Source of the DNA: Utricularia gibba
Taxonomy: Eukaryota; Streptophyta; Magnoliopsida; Lamiales; Lentibulariaceae
Direction of reading: 5' to 3'
Assembly: GCA_002189035.1 (NCBI GenBank)
Contig: NEEC01000026.1
Span: forward strand, 310,001 to 374,000
DNA length: 64,000 bases
Below the pieces are notes generated by a model. That model worked only from the letters and a program-made list of their open reading frames with translations. It was not told the origin of the DNA and did not search any database. Below, in pieces: positions 12,001 to 24,019 of this stretch (the stretch's first letter is position 1; every line of letters begins with the position of its first letter). A program made the translations under genes and the position numbers.

Positions 12001-14480
12001 CGCAAGAACATTTTTATCCACAGTAATTCCTTACAAGCCTCAATAACTATAATATATTCTACTTCTGTTCAAGTAGAGCAACACACTTCTACATTACTGA
12101 CTGACAAGACACATCATCTGTCTATCCTTTCAACATAGCCGCTTGATTTCCAAAGCTTAAATATATGCTTGAAGATGCTCGTAGATGTTTGAAAATCCAT
12201 TTCATCATAGACTAAAGATTTGCTTACAACTTCAACTGCATGAGTGATATATAGTCAGGTTCACACCATCTTATACATCAAATTCCCAATAGCTGATAGA
12301 GTATGGAATGTTTATCATTGCTTTTCATTCTTCCTCGGTTGATGGATATTGTTTCTTGCTTAATTGAAAATGATTAGCAAGATGGCAGCTAGCCGCATTG
12401 ACTTCCTTCATATTGAATCTCTCAACGATCTTCTCAATGTATTAAGTTTTAAACAATCATATCTTCTTGGCATCTCTATCTTTCAGGATTTTCATGTCAA
12501 GAATCTACTTTGCTGATCCCCAAGTCTTTTATCAAGAAATCCTTATTTAACTCTTTGTTCAAGTTTACAATTCTTGAAGTATTCTAATCAAAAATTTGCA
12601 TATCGTCAACATAAAGCAATAGAATTACAAAGTCATAATCGCAAACCTCTCAAAGTACACATAGTGGTCAATGCTCGTCAACTTGAGGCCGTACTTCTCC
12701 ATGACTAAGTCAAAATTTTTGTACCTCTTTCTCAGTGCTTGTTTCAACCTATATATGTTTTTATGCAACTTGCAAATATATCCCTCTTTTCCTTTTTCCA
12801 CAAAGCCTTCTATTATTCCATATAAATCTCTTCCTCTAGATCTCCATGTACAAATGCCATCTTGACATCCATTTTGATGAATCCCAGCAAAATGATGAAG
12901 AGCATTTGAAAAATAATGAGGATATTATACAAGTAAACACTTTGGATAGTAAAATCATTCCGCTAGGACCAATGACAATGAGCAAAAATAAGAAGATTGA
13001 AGCTACACTCAAAGCTTTACTCAATATTATTGGAATTAAACTTGAATTTGAAAACTTGCCATAAAAAAAATCAACTACTTGAAGCTAGATTTATCCTAAA
13101 ACCCAAAACATCTCTTCATTTTTTATATATGTTATTAGATTTGTTAGTCTTTTCTTTTTATTTAGTTTGAGTTTAGTAATGTTAGAGCCCGATTCTAAAG
13201 TATAAATACTCTATAAATGTACTTTATGAATGACCTTTAGCTTATTTCATTAATCTTGTGAAAAATTTCCTCTTTTTTGATTGTTTGAACACTCTTAACT
13301 TATCAAGTTCTTGAGCTTGTAATGTGTAAGTATTATTACTTCTAATTCCTTCTCAATTAAAAGTATAGCTCCTAATTTTTTCTTTTTTATAGTTTGGTTG
13401 CAAGAGATTTACTCTGTTAACGGTAGACTTGGATGAGTTCTTTTCTAAGTACAAATTTCCCCATGTGTGTGAGTTGCTAATCTCTTTAAATTAGAATGTC
13501 ACATCACATTTGCTCAACCTTCATGTTGAGACTACGTGTTAACCCTAATACTCTCCTGATACAAATCATCTTCACAACTAGTGCAAATATCTCATCATAA
13601 TCGATTCCTTTCTGTTGATTGAATCCCTTTACTATCAGCCTAGTCTTGTATTGAGGCTTTAAACTATTTTCAGAATACTTTATTTTGAAAACCCAGTTAT
13701 ATCTTAGTGTTTTTCTGCCTTTTGGAAACTTTATCAACTGAAATGTCTTATTCTCATTGAAAGGTTTCATTTTCTCTTCAATAGTTTTTATCTAGAGAGT
13801 TTTATCTTGGATTTTCATCTTTTTTTGGTAATTCTCAATTCTCCTTCATCAATGTACATAATGAACTTATCTCAAGATAATCTAGTAGGGCACCATACAA
13901 CTTTTCATGATCTTGTGTGCACAAAAAAACCTTCGGTAGAACTTGATGGTTGTTAAACCACATTCTCTCCATTTTTAGCTACCTCTGGTTCCTAATGATC
14001 ACAAGGTTATTCAGACACATGATATTCAGCATCACCTCCTTCATTATCTGGCAATATCATAGGAAGTATCACTCAACATTCATTCAATTTTCATTGCGAC
14101 GAGGGATATCATTCTTGGATTTCAAAATGTCTTTGATGATCTCTTCCTCAACAAAAAGAGCATCTCTACTCATGATTTGATTCTTTGAGATAGGAACATA
14201 AAATCAAAACTCAAACTAATTTTGGAAATAACCAATGAACACATATTCACATGTCTTAGAATCCAACTTCGATCATTCATCCATTGGAATCTGAACGTAT
14301 CCCTTGCAACGAAAACACCTTCAAATAATCATATGAGACCTCCTTTCCAGACCATAAATTTTTTGACACATGATGTCTCAACGACATATATAATGAAAGA
14401 TTCAAAACATGTGTTACCATAAAAGAAAACATCTCACTCTGTCCACAATAAAAGTTTATCTGAAAAATCATTGTAATTAT
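12000..14480 (-). mobile_element. Ty1-copia pol remnant (minus strand)
   Basis: Reading from the right on the minus strand: an integrase C-terminal segment (NLWSGKEVSYDYLKVF, near 14280-14360); the reverse transcriptase start (FQLIKFPKGRKTL, NWVFKIKYSE, RLIVKGFNQQKGIDYDEIFA at 13770-13504); and then, after an inserted LTR, RT continuing with MDVKMAFVHGDLEEEIYM and IYRLKQALRK (12870-12700). Weaker traces of the RNase H side run to about 12000. Many stops and frameshifts are present. It carries no LTRs that could be assigned. Confidence 0.82.
12875..13506. mobile_element. Solo LTR nested in copia RT, TSD CATTT
   Basis: The 632-bp insert runs from TGATGAATCC to GTCACATCA and is flanked by CATTT at 12870-12874 and 13507-13511. 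It splits the copia RT between the codons for QM and DVK. Inside, on the plus strand, the first ~190 bp read like the last residues of a gypsy polyprotein (GPMTMSKNKKIEATL, compare the common GPITRSRAKK motif) and stop at about 13064. A TATA-like ATAAATACTCTATAAATG and U-rich stretch follow. That points to a plus-strand LTR overlapping the end of pol. Confidence 0.82.
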
Positions 14481-14699
14481 CTAAAAAGTCTCAAATCCAA
14501 AAAATAATAAAAATGAGTTATGTCCATACACATTAAACTCTTTGGGAGAACGTGAAATATAAATTTCAAAAACTTGTTCGGATAATCACACAATTTACTT
14601 TTCAAATGTCTCCAAGCATCACAATCTACATGGGACATCTAGATAAGACTTTGATTTTTATCGAGAGACCTCAGTAAGATACAAATCTTCTTTTGATAT

Positions 14700-15850
14700 T
14701 TCTGTTAATATTGATGGTAATTCTACAAGTGTACATAAACCATCGAAGTAATAAAATAAGATCGTATTCACAGGGAATTGTTATTGGAATTTTCTTTTCA
14801 AACAAAGACTAAAAAAAGGACAAAAATAAAAGAAAGATTTGGTTTTAAAAATAAAAAAAAAAATGGCTTTGGATCCAGGACTCACCTTACTTGAAACTCG
14901 CCCTTGCGTGTGTGTAAACCTTGAAGACTGACCTGCTTGCGCAAGCTCTGGGGGTGTTATTCTAAAGTATTGCTACTCGGTGACCGTTATAGCACCGTCC
15001 CTTGTTTTGTGGTACTATGGAATCAACCACGCCACCAAAACCATTTCACCTCTTTTGATAACCCATGTTTTCCCCACACCCAAATCTAACCCCTACACCT
15101 CACACCTCGCAGATAGATTAGATAGAATGTGCCTTGCCAACGATGTCCGATTGAGCCCTTCTCCTTAGGTGCTTGAGGCCAACCTTTGATTCTCTCACAC
15201 TCCCTTCGGCTTATGTGATACTAAAGAACACGTTGATAAAGAAAACGTTGTGAAAAAACAGAATCAAACCTGAATTTAAATGTCGAAAAACATAGTAAAA
15301 CAGTCACACGTGCAGGACTTGCGCAAGCAAGGCTTCACCACAGATCCTCAGCCGCAAGCGCCTACACGCGCAGACTCGACTCTAACATGAAAATAGACAC
15401 AAAAATAGGAAAGATACAAAGGAAAAGTGGTCAAAGACGTTTCTAATGGTTGAGAGGGTGGGGTATTTATAAGATAGTCAATCCAAGTCTTCGTATTGAG
15501 CTTATTTGATGGGCTTGAATAATATCTTCTATCCAAATCTTTTATTCAAATATTTGAAGATCATCTTTATATCTCTATCTTATCCACGAATCTTGGACCA
15601 AATCCTCATCGGTTGACCGAGTCTTGGGTTGAAATTCGTGGCCCATCAAGTCCACAACTTGGTGGGTCTTGATTTCTCCTCAAATTAATCTAAAAGTACC
15701 CTAAAAATCCATAAAATACAATTTCTCTTCAAAAAAATTAAAGTAGTGTGAAAGATGCAAAATCAATTGAGAATAATGAGAAAGCGGGATCTAAAATAAG
15801 TAAAAACAACACTCAAAAGTAGTGTAAGAACATGTTTTGTAACGATACGA
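14700..15850 (-). repeat. Probable LTR-like block (minus)
   Basis: It contains an LTR-end-like phrase (AGATCGTATTCACAGGGAATTG near 14760). Its right part (15715-15845) is repeated at 5223-5345. No pair of ends with a target duplication was found, and the element type is not certain. Confidence 0.4.
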
Positions 15851-16232
15851 AATCAATTATCAATTATCATTCTTATCAATTAATTTGTAAATGATGTAGG
15901 TCGCATTAATGTGGATGGCAGGAGAGCAATTGCAATAACATGAAGGAAGTGATCTCTAAATCTCATAGATTTGTAATAATTCGTACGGGTCAAGTCCAAT
16001 TTCAACCATCAAATATCGATTCGAGTATGGGTAATAAAAATCAGGTCGGAGCCCAAATACCCGTTTCGATCCACATGTCTATCCCCACCCCCACCCTTGG
16101 GGTGTGGACAAATGCGTTGAAATGTTCAGCGAGGGCAAGATGGTCATTTACGCAACACGCATTCCTTTCTTGCCGTTGGGTTGTTTCTTGGCATTCAGAC
16201 GAGACTTCGGATCCCATTTCCTGGAGGAGGAA

Positions 16233-16613
16233 ATGCGGTTCGTCGCTTCCAAACCTTGGGCAGTGCTCGCGATTGCCGCCCTTCTGCTCACCCTTATCCC
16301 GCCCACCGTCCGATCGGAGCCTAATTTCATCAGCTTACCGTCCAATGATCCCGACCACGACGTTTGCGCGAGGAATCCGGAGCCTGATGTCTGCCCCGTG
16401 AAATGCTTCCGGGCGGACCCCGTATGCGGCGAAGACAACGTCACCTATTGGTGCGGCTGCGCCGAGGCTCGATGCGCCGGTGCTCGTGTCATGAAATTGG
16501 GCTTTTGCGAGGTGCGTAACGGTGGCTCGGGGCCGGCCGGTCAAGCCCTTCTCTTGGTCCACATAATTTGGTTGATTTTGCTCGGGGTGTTTGTTTTGTT
16601 TGGGCTTCTTTGA
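16233..16613 (+). CDS. Kazal-type serine protease inhibitor family protein
   Basis: This is a small secreted cysteine-rich protein of a plant family related to Kazal inhibitors. The start at 16233 gives MRFVASKPWAV, then a hydrophobic signal segment (LAIAALLLTLI) and probable cleavage near VRSEP. The cysteine core contains CPVKCFRADPVCGEDNVTYW and CGCAEARCAG, matching the Kazal VCGxDxxTYxxxC signature. The C-terminus is a strong hydrophobic helix ending VLFGLL, suggesting a membrane tail or GPI-type processing. Length is 126 residues, normal for this family. An upstream in-frame ATG at 16104 would add 43 residues but would put the signal segment in the interior, so it was not chosen. No introns. 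Confidence 0.88.
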   Translation: MRFVASKPWAVLAIAALLLTLIPPTVRSEPNFISLPSNDPDHDVCARNPEPDVCPVKCFRADPVCGEDNVTYWCGCAEARCAGARVMKLGFCEVRNGGSGPAGQALLLVHIIWLILLGVFVLFGLL

Positions 16614-16951
16614 CTTGATCGCTTTTCCAATTCCATTGCTTCATCAACTTCAATTTCTATGTTGTTATGCTCATCCTTGTTCACTCGGGTTAAAAGATTG
16701 AATCTTTAGCAAGCCAATTTCCTCAACAATGCGCAGTACTCAGAAAGATTGGATGTTTGAATAAACAACAAACAGCGATGGGTTCTGTAAGCATGATGAT
16801 GAACAGAAGCAAGCGCGCACACACACAAGAACGGGTTCTCCCAAAATGGACACGACTGGTTAAACAAGAAGCTGAGAATGAAGACGAGACCTGAGGATGA
16901 TGACAGTCTAAATGCTTTATCCTTAATCAACCACGACTAGCAGCAGTTGTC

Positions 16952-17699
16952 TTATTCTTCTTCGGCAATAACACCCTTCTCGCTGACATATATACCGTCG
17001 AGGAATTTGCGGATATCCTTGTTCTTCACATGGCATTTCTGTCCACAAAACATACAAGGCATGAATAGCGTGCCTTTTTCATTCAAATTCAGAAGAAAGA
17101 TGATGATATGTTGGTATATAGCATGCCTGGTTGATCAGAGCACAGGATCGAGAGACAAATTCAATGTCGTTCCCATCCAACATCAGCTCATCCTTCACCT
17201 TCTCAGAACGAACCACAGTAACCCCTTCAAGCATATCCACCTTCCTTACCTGATTAAAACAAAAGGAAGGGTTCATGTAATCATAATGCTGTAGCGGAAG
17301 ACAGAAAGCGCAGTGTGCAAATACCCTTTTCTCTCCAAGGAAGTTGCGAATCTCAATAGCCTTGCCATTATTCGTGATGGAAGCGTTGATCGGAAAGTGG
17401 GCATACACAAATCGCATCTTGTAGCGGTAACCCTGTGTCACACCTTTGATGAGATTGGACACGTGGCTGAGAGCGGTGCGAATGGCTGCAGTGGTTTTCC
17501 GGCTTCCGAACCAGGCGTCAACCTTGAGCTTCTTCTTCCCCGTCTCCTCGTCGGTCATCAATTGAAAATCAAGGTTCAGATGCTTGAAATCTCGAGTAAG
17601 CTTCCCCCTGGGCCCTTCCACCTCGATCACCTTGGCTTTAACCTTGATCTTCACGCCCTCAGGTATATCCATCGTGTCCGATGACAGAATCGTCTTCAT
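16952..17699 (-). CDS. RPL9: 60S ribosomal protein L9 (uL6)
   Basis: Cytosolic large-subunit ribosomal protein near the peptidyl-transferase/GTPase side. There are three exons on the minus strand: 17699-17325 (125 codons), 17249-17127 (41 codons) and 17038-16952 (28 codons plus stop), giving 194 residues, the usual length. Family landmarks are [48 protein letters not shown] and the end [15 protein letters not shown]. The second intron has a GC donor (CAG|GCATGC) and a normal AG acceptor. The start [10 protein letters not shown] gives the standard N-terminus. The reading frame is intact. The upstream region carries telo-box and site II motifs, listed separately. Confidence 0.96.
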
Positions 17700-17805
17700 C
17701 TCTTCCCCTGATTTCTCCCGCCGACCGAGGCTGGTGTTGTCGAGCGATGGACGACGGAGGCTCCGCTCCAGGAGAAACAGAACCAAGCGATTATATCCGT
17801 CCCCA

Positions 17806-17856
17806 AAACCCTAGCTTTTGTCTTCATCGGGCCGGCCCGATATGGGCCTGGGCCCA
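17806..17856 (-). promoter_or_regulatory. Telo-box plus site II elements upstream of RPL9
   Basis: AAACCCTAG (17806-17814) is a telo-box-like motif. ATGGGCCTGGGCCC with GGGCCGGCCC (17829-17856) contains TGGGCC site II elements. This pairing is the hallmark of plant ribosomal-protein promoters, where TCP-type factors act. It lies 105-160 bp upstream of the RPL9 start. Confidence 0.75.
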
Positions 17857-18001
17857 GATATTTTACAAACCGAGAGCGGCCCAAATATGACACTCAACTG
17901 GAATCAATTCGAAATTAACAAGCTAAGCTGCTATTTTTTTCCAAAGGAGACAGGGGGATGCAGGTGCAGACATTCCCATCCTCTTGTATTCCTGGTTTGA
18001 T

Positions 18002-18028
18002 GCAGCAGCAGCAGCAGCAGCAGCAGCA
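18002..18028. repeat. (CAG)n microsatellite
   Basis: About eight GCA/CAG units in the spacer between RPL9 and the next minus-strand gene. A second, shorter CAG run lies at about 19178-19196 and a CA run at about 19377-19389. Confidence 0.95.
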
Positions 18029-18256
18029 CCCCCTCATGGCCATCTAGGATGTAGCCTCCACATTTGATTTGAGGTATGAGGTATGATGCAGTAGCACCAG
18101 TTTGTTCAACACATAAACACCACCACACACAAGCTAAGCTAAGCTGAAGCTGCTGGAGATCAGGTTCATAGCTTCCAGTTTCCTGTGAGTCCTTCCTTCG
18201 TACGCCAAAAGCAGGGTCTCAACAAGTGGATACACGAGGCGCAAGTGCAGAGCTTC

Positions 18257-18914
18257 TCACATCAGTGTCATCGCCTTCCTTCCCTTCCCCACATCATCGG
18301 CATTCCGCTTTCTTTTCTTGGTCACCGACATCGGACTCTTCCCCTTCTTCTCCCTCACTCTCCACACATTCTTCTTCCTAAACAGTAATTTTTCAAACTT
18401 CCACACCCCCTTACCGTAACTCGTATCTATGACGGTTACATCCGTTCGAGAAAAACCCGTCAAGCTCGGATCCCGCTCTCCTTCTTCTTCCTCTTCATTT
18501 TCGTAAGTGGCTGGTTGCGGTTTCCCTCCCTTCACTCGGCCGCCGGTATCTTCACTCCGCCACGGCTGCTTCGCCTTCTCCAATGACCCATCCTTGCTCC
18601 CATCACTTGGATCATTCGAAAATGTACAGATTTTAGGGTTTGACTGCTTGCGACACGACTTTTTCAGGTGGCCCGAAGCGACGTTGTTATCCCCGAAATT
18701 GAATAGCTCGTTGAGAACTCCATCCACGGTGCTCCTCAAATCCCCTTGTACATTTCGAGGGGAGGGTAATTGGATTGGCATTTGCATTCGTCCTCGGATG
18801 GTCGTCCTGGGTAGGGCTTTGGAGATCTGCCGCGTCACTCTCCGCGAACCCTCTCGCTGCCCGCAGCCGCTCCAACCATCCGCCGGATTTCCCGATCGAC
18901 ACTCCGCAGGCCAT
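18257..18914 (-). CDS. Conserved plant protein of unknown function (frame break)
   Basis: The start at 18914 (MACGVSIGKSGGWLERLRAA) gives a conserved-looking N-terminus in one frame. From about 18780 the conserved-looking sequence continues in another frame: GDLRSTVDGVLNELFNFGD, a basic segment, an acidic stretch (ENEEEEEGERD), then TDVTVIDTSYGKGVWKFEKL and FRKKNVWRVREKKGKS, and a lysine/arginine-rich tail (TKKRKRNADDVGKGRK, nuclear-signal-like). No intron with proper sites joins the two frames, so a 1-nt indel near 18740-18790 is likely, either a mutation or a sequence error. The C-terminal block resembles uncharacterised plant proteins ending in VIDTS...VWKSEKLVFR. No enzymatic motif was seen. 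Confidence 0.65.
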
Positions 18915-19829
18915 CTCCCCAAGAACAAGAATTGAGTTGCAACTTGAAGAATTAATAATATGCCTTTTGTCAGCCTTATATCCTCTGGCGGCTTCACAAC
19001 AGTGACCTCCTCTTGGCTCCTGCACCGGTTAAGCGGAAACAAATCATACATACATACACGAAAGCAGGATCTCGCATCAAGTGTTCATGGGCGATTCTGT
19101 AGAACTACACCAAGCAAATCTTCAGCGTCGACAAGACACAACACACTTCAGGGGAACCAAACAAAGAAAAGCAACAGATGCAGCAGCAGCAGCAGCCATT
19201 AGCTTTCCAGGAATATGACTCATCAAATGCAGCAGGGGTGTCTACTTGGAGCTTTCCTTGGGCCTAAACCTCAACAACGGTAATCACAAAAGTGTTGCAA
19301 GGGAAGAATGATTGCACCACCTACATTTCCAGACTGATGGTTCTGTCATTTGTGTTGGAAGAGAAGATGAACTGCACACACACACACACAAAAGCAAACA
19401 ACTTCAAGAGTTTTTGGTCTTACTAATTAAACTTCTTAGGACAAGGAAATTGAAACAAGTTTTATGGATATAATAAACTAAACTTAAATCCAAATTTCAA
19501 ACTTCCTAACAAGTAAACTCTCCTTGAGATAACTACTCTATGAAAATTCTTAAGCAGCATAATCATAATTTCGTTGATGGCTTCCAATACTCTTCCTCAA
19601 GTTTGAACCATCCTTCCTTCCAAGTAAACTTCTCAAGTCAACAAGTACCCCACGAGACATAATCCTCGTCAAGATATTATCTAACTAGTCCTATGATGTA
19701 ACGTATTCAAGCTCCACTGCCTTCTCAACAATGCATCCTGTGATCTCAAGATATGTTTGCTTTTTCCATGGAAGATCAGATTCTAAATGGTTATATCTTG
19801 GCCGTTCCTGATTGAGTAGATCCAATATT

Positions 19830-21830
19830 GTCCTAAAAGTTTAGAGCCATCTTGCTTGACAAACACAAAAGTTTGCTGTTATGAACTCTATCTACTTCGC
19901 ACGTGGACATTGCCAAAATTGGCTTCTTCTGAGAACACCAACTAAAAGCTATGATCGAGGAAGAATGCAAAACAAGATGTACTCTTAGCATCATCCAAGC
20001 TTTCTCCTCAATCATATCACTATAACAAACCAAATCATAATTATCAGAATTTAGAAACCAATGATCAAAACTTACCATTTCCTTAATATATCTAAGGATT
20101 CTTTTCACTGCTATTATGGAACTTTCACCAAGCCTACTGCATAAGAGTATCAAGCCTTGTACTAGTAATATACCTTACACTTTCAACTAAACTCTTGAAG
20201 AGAGTTGGATTCAATTTTCCACTTGAATAATTTAAACATAGTTTTCTTCCATTAACTGCTAGAGTATCAATTTGCTTACAATGCTTCATTCCAAACCTTT
20301 CTAAAAGATCTTCAGCATATTTCTTTTTGAGAAATAAAGATGCCATCCTCCATTTTACGTACTTGAATACCAAGATGATGGCTCATGAGTCCAAGATCAC
20401 TCATTTCAAATTCTACTTTTATTGGTTGCTTAAATTTTTTAAAGTCAGCAAGCTTAGTTCTAGTGAAGAACAAGTCATCCACATAAAAGCATAATAAAAG
20501 AACATCTCCAAATTGATTAATTCTTGCCTATATACCATGTTCATGAAAATACCTCAGAAAACCATTTCTAATAAAATATTGATGAATTCTTGCTTTAATT
20601 TGTAGAGGAATTTGTTAAGTCTCAATACTTTGTCTCTGTGTTCCTCATTGACATACCCATGTGACTGTTGTGAGACAAAGTCTTACTAGATGCTTTTCTG
20701 TAGATGAGATATGTCTGTCGAGCAAACACCCTGCTAATAGTAAAAAAATATAGGTATTCTAGCAAAAAAAATTACAAACTACAGGTATTTTGATAAAAGT
20801 AAAAAAAAAAAACAGGTAACTTGACGAAAAATTTTATCTGACACGCGCATTTCAATAAAAAAGCCATTAATAACTAGTTTTTTTTTATACTTTTCAATAT
20901 CATAGTGGGCATCTTTTTTGATCCTATATACACATTTTTAATCCAATGACATTCGTAGTTCCATGTTCATCAACAAACTGCTAGGTAGAATTCTTCTGGA
21001 TGGCATTGATTTTTTAGTTTATAGTCCTCTTCCATTAATCAATGTGAACATCTTCAAATCTTAATATTTTAGATTTTGCAAACAAGCAACAGCGAGAAAA
21101 AGTAAGGACTTCACTTAAATTTGCTTTAGGTGAGTGAATACCATTTCTAGTCCAAAGCGTTGGTAGATCAATGAAAAAAGTTATCAAAATATCTTGGTTG
21201 TCTTCTTACATGAATCACCTTATTAGATTGCGAAAGATCTATGTTATCAGATTGTTGTTACTGACTTCAATGATTGTTTTTTTCATCATCAAAATATACA
21301 TATCCTCCAATAGTTGTTGGAATCATTCCAATTCCAAACTTCTAAATTGTCAAACTCAACATCCCTGTTTATCATAACTTTATCTTCTACTCGATCAAAG
21401 AGTTTGTACCCTTTTGAAGAAGAATCATAACCAATAAATACAAAATTCTTAGAAAGAGCATCCAACTTCCATCTGGTTTTCTAGGAGTATGAGCATATGC
21501 CGTGCATCCAAAGATTCTCATATGAGAAACATGAGGCCTCTTGAGAAGTTTGACCACCTGCACTATTTGTGTAAAATTTGTTCAATAAATATATTGCACG
21601 AGTAGCAACCTTTGCTCAAAATTGTTTGGATAAGTACAAAACGCTTGCTCCCTATTAAGTACCATTCTATTCCTCATTTCTACGACATTATTTTGATAAG
21701 GAGTACGAGAAATTGTGAAAGACCTACTCATGCCAAACCTTTTACTGAATTCCATGAAATTATTAGGAGTTAATTCTTCTTCTTTGTCTAAATGCAGAGC
21801 TTTAATCTTCATTCTACTTGATGCTTAGTG
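19830..21830 (-). mobile_element. Ty1-copia pol remnant (minus strand), second copy
   Basis: On the minus strand: an integrase core fragment (GMSRSFTISRTPYQNNVVE at about 21740-21680, the place of the PQQNGVAERKNR motif); RT pieces (YAEDLLERFGMKHCK at about 20310-20270); and RNase H (AVKRILRYIKEMVSFD and SIIAFSWCSQKKPILAMSTCE, 20120-19890). Stops are frequent. No LTR ends were recognised. 20700-21100 is low-complexity and unclear. Confidence 0.8.
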
Positions 21831-21999
21831 ATGATTTGAAATCTTTTAAAAGCATCAAACCTCAGATTTCCTTGAGAAAACATAAATCCAGCACTTCTGA
21901 GCTATGATAAATGATATATGCTTTCCCATCATATTAGTATATCAAAAGAATCATCATCATTATCTTCAACAATATGTGAGATTCCACAAAATATATTTT

Positions 22000-23030
22000 C
22001 CATTTGAGTTAGAGGATTGAGAGAAGGAACTATGTTTGCTTTGAATTAACGTAATAAGATTAATTGTATAAGAACATGAAGAAGAAGACGAAGACATAAA
22101 AACACTCAAAAAGCATATCAATTTTTTTAATAAAGCACATCAATCACTAAATAAAAGAAAGCACATCACTGAAACATAAAACCTCACTTCAATACCTTCA
22201 AATGGAATACAAATACATAAATAAGGGCTAGAACTACTTGAAAATATTTTACACTTAGGAGACTGTCACCAATCAAACAATAAAAAGGGATCAAGTGTTA
22301 TTTTGCTTCTAAAAGTTTGCAGCTAGAACAAATGTTATTTTCTAGTGTTATTTCACTTTGAATTAAAATCTTGACTAGTTTTTGGATTAAAAAAAAGCAA
22401 TAAACCTTTTGCTAGTTTTGCAAGTCAACGATGACCTAACGAATCCATCATCCACTTAGGAAGGGTTGACCCATGGGTCCAACCCATTCATATAAGTCGA
22501 GTCCGCTATGCTCATTGCCACCAGAAACACCATGACACTCAAATTAGAGAGTTCAAATAATTGCGAAATATTTAAAACAATTTTAATATCTGGAAAGTAT
22601 TATAATTATTTGATTCAAATTCTTCCATTGTTATTGTTCCTCAAAGTACATAATATTAGTTTTAATTTCAACTTACTACTATATAATTTAAAAGTATGAT
22701 ACAAACTTAAAATGATAAAAAATAAACCTTTAACTATTTGTTTCTTTGAAATCTAATCAATTCAATAAAACCACATAAATATTTAGTTCGAAAGGAAATC
22801 ACCAATCGCAAATACATTGAATTAAACCCGTGGTGATCATCCTACCCCGCTTGCTCTTCTACCTCCTCTATTGATAAATGAAATATTTTGTGTGCATCGT
22901 AAATATGCAAATTTTCGTATCAAATAAATTTATAAATCTAATTCACAACCAATCATACGAAAAATATGAACATAATAGATCAGGATCGAACATAAGGAGT
23001 TATGTGTCTGTTATGTGAAGATTCATGCAT
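22000..23030. other. Intergenic, nothing recognised
   Basis: AT-rich DNA without recognisable genes. A short GGGT/ACCC stretch near 22465-22495 resembles the inside of the MITE at 6041-6446, but no ends were found. Confidence 0.45.
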
Positions 23031-23038
23031 ACTGTTTT

Positions 23039-24013
23039 TGTCATGGTTGGAAAATTTAGTCTAAGCTAAAAGTAAGACAAGTTTATGATAAAATGCAATA
23101 AGAAATAACAAGTAGATTTGACTACTAACTAGAATAAGATAATGCAATGTATTGAAACTTCTAGAAGTAACATGATAATTACTATACTTAACCACCCAAC
23201 TTAATAGTCATTCATCCAATAATACAAGGATTCAAGTCTACTCAAAGCCTTGATTTTCCTAACTTTTGGTTGACTTCTAGTTAGGTTATTTATGATGAAC
23301 ATGATCACTTCCCCTTCCTGCGTCTACCTTGGTTTGATAAGGAAATTACATGTAATAATCATGTACACCCCCTTCTACCCCAGAACATTACATGTATTCA
23401 GCCATTCATGCTGAAATAAAAGGTAACATGTTCATAGCATAGCACCCAAAACATGATAGTGTCAAAGTGCAACAACAAGGAAAGAAACATAAACAAAAAC
23501 AAAAATCGTAAATAGTTTGCATGAAAAGCTAGAACTATTCATGACTAGAAATAGTATTCCCAATAAACAAAAAAAAAGTTCAAAGATAAACTTGGATCAT
23601 GGTTTATTCTTCTTCGTCCTCCATGTTTTTGCTATGATTCCCTACTACAGAAGTCTATGGCGTATTGTTCAAAGTGTAGAGATATTTTTCTCTTTTTTCA
23701 TTATGCCAAAAATCTACTTTTCTTCTACATTTAGATTTGATCTCTTCTATTTTTAGCTTTTGTCCCTACATCCTGCCACTTTACTGTTCTCTTTCAGTTC
23801 TTTGGGATTTGAGCTGCTAAAATGTATTGCATTGCTCAAGAGAATGATTAGAATTAAGATTAAGATTAAATCTATGATTTAGTCCCAATTAGGAATAAAA
23901 GACGCAAATAGTGGTGCTAGTCACAAAAACATAGAAATACAATAAAATCCAAGTTTTGTAGCAAAATATTAATTATTTTTCTATCATTAAACACTCAAAA
24001 ATATGTGTTTTCA
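23039..24013 (-). repeat. Putative LTR, minus strand
   Basis: On the minus strand the block begins TGAAAACACATATTTTTGAG and may end AACCATGACA. Its part at 23600-24010 is related to 51240-51705 (shared: CTGCCACTTTACTGTTC / CTGCCACTACACTGTTC, TTTGGGATTT, ATTGCTCA, TTTAGTCCCAA, AATATGTGTT). Two copies in unrelated surroundings indicate a dispersed element. No target duplication was found. Confidence 0.45.
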
Positions 24014-24019
24014 TCTATC

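Noticed and set aside
16104-16232. Upstream in-frame ATG extending the Kazal-type protein by 43 residues
   Set aside because: It would bury the signal segment. The ATG at 16233 gives a normal secreted protein of family length.
18002-18028. Polyglutamine-coding stretch
   Set aside because: The CAG run lies outside any supported reading frame in the spacer between two genes.
18257-19051. A single long reading frame from 19051 as one protein
   Set aside because: Its N-terminal third is not conserved-looking, whereas the overlapping frame starting at 18914 has a plausible start, so a frame break was called instead.
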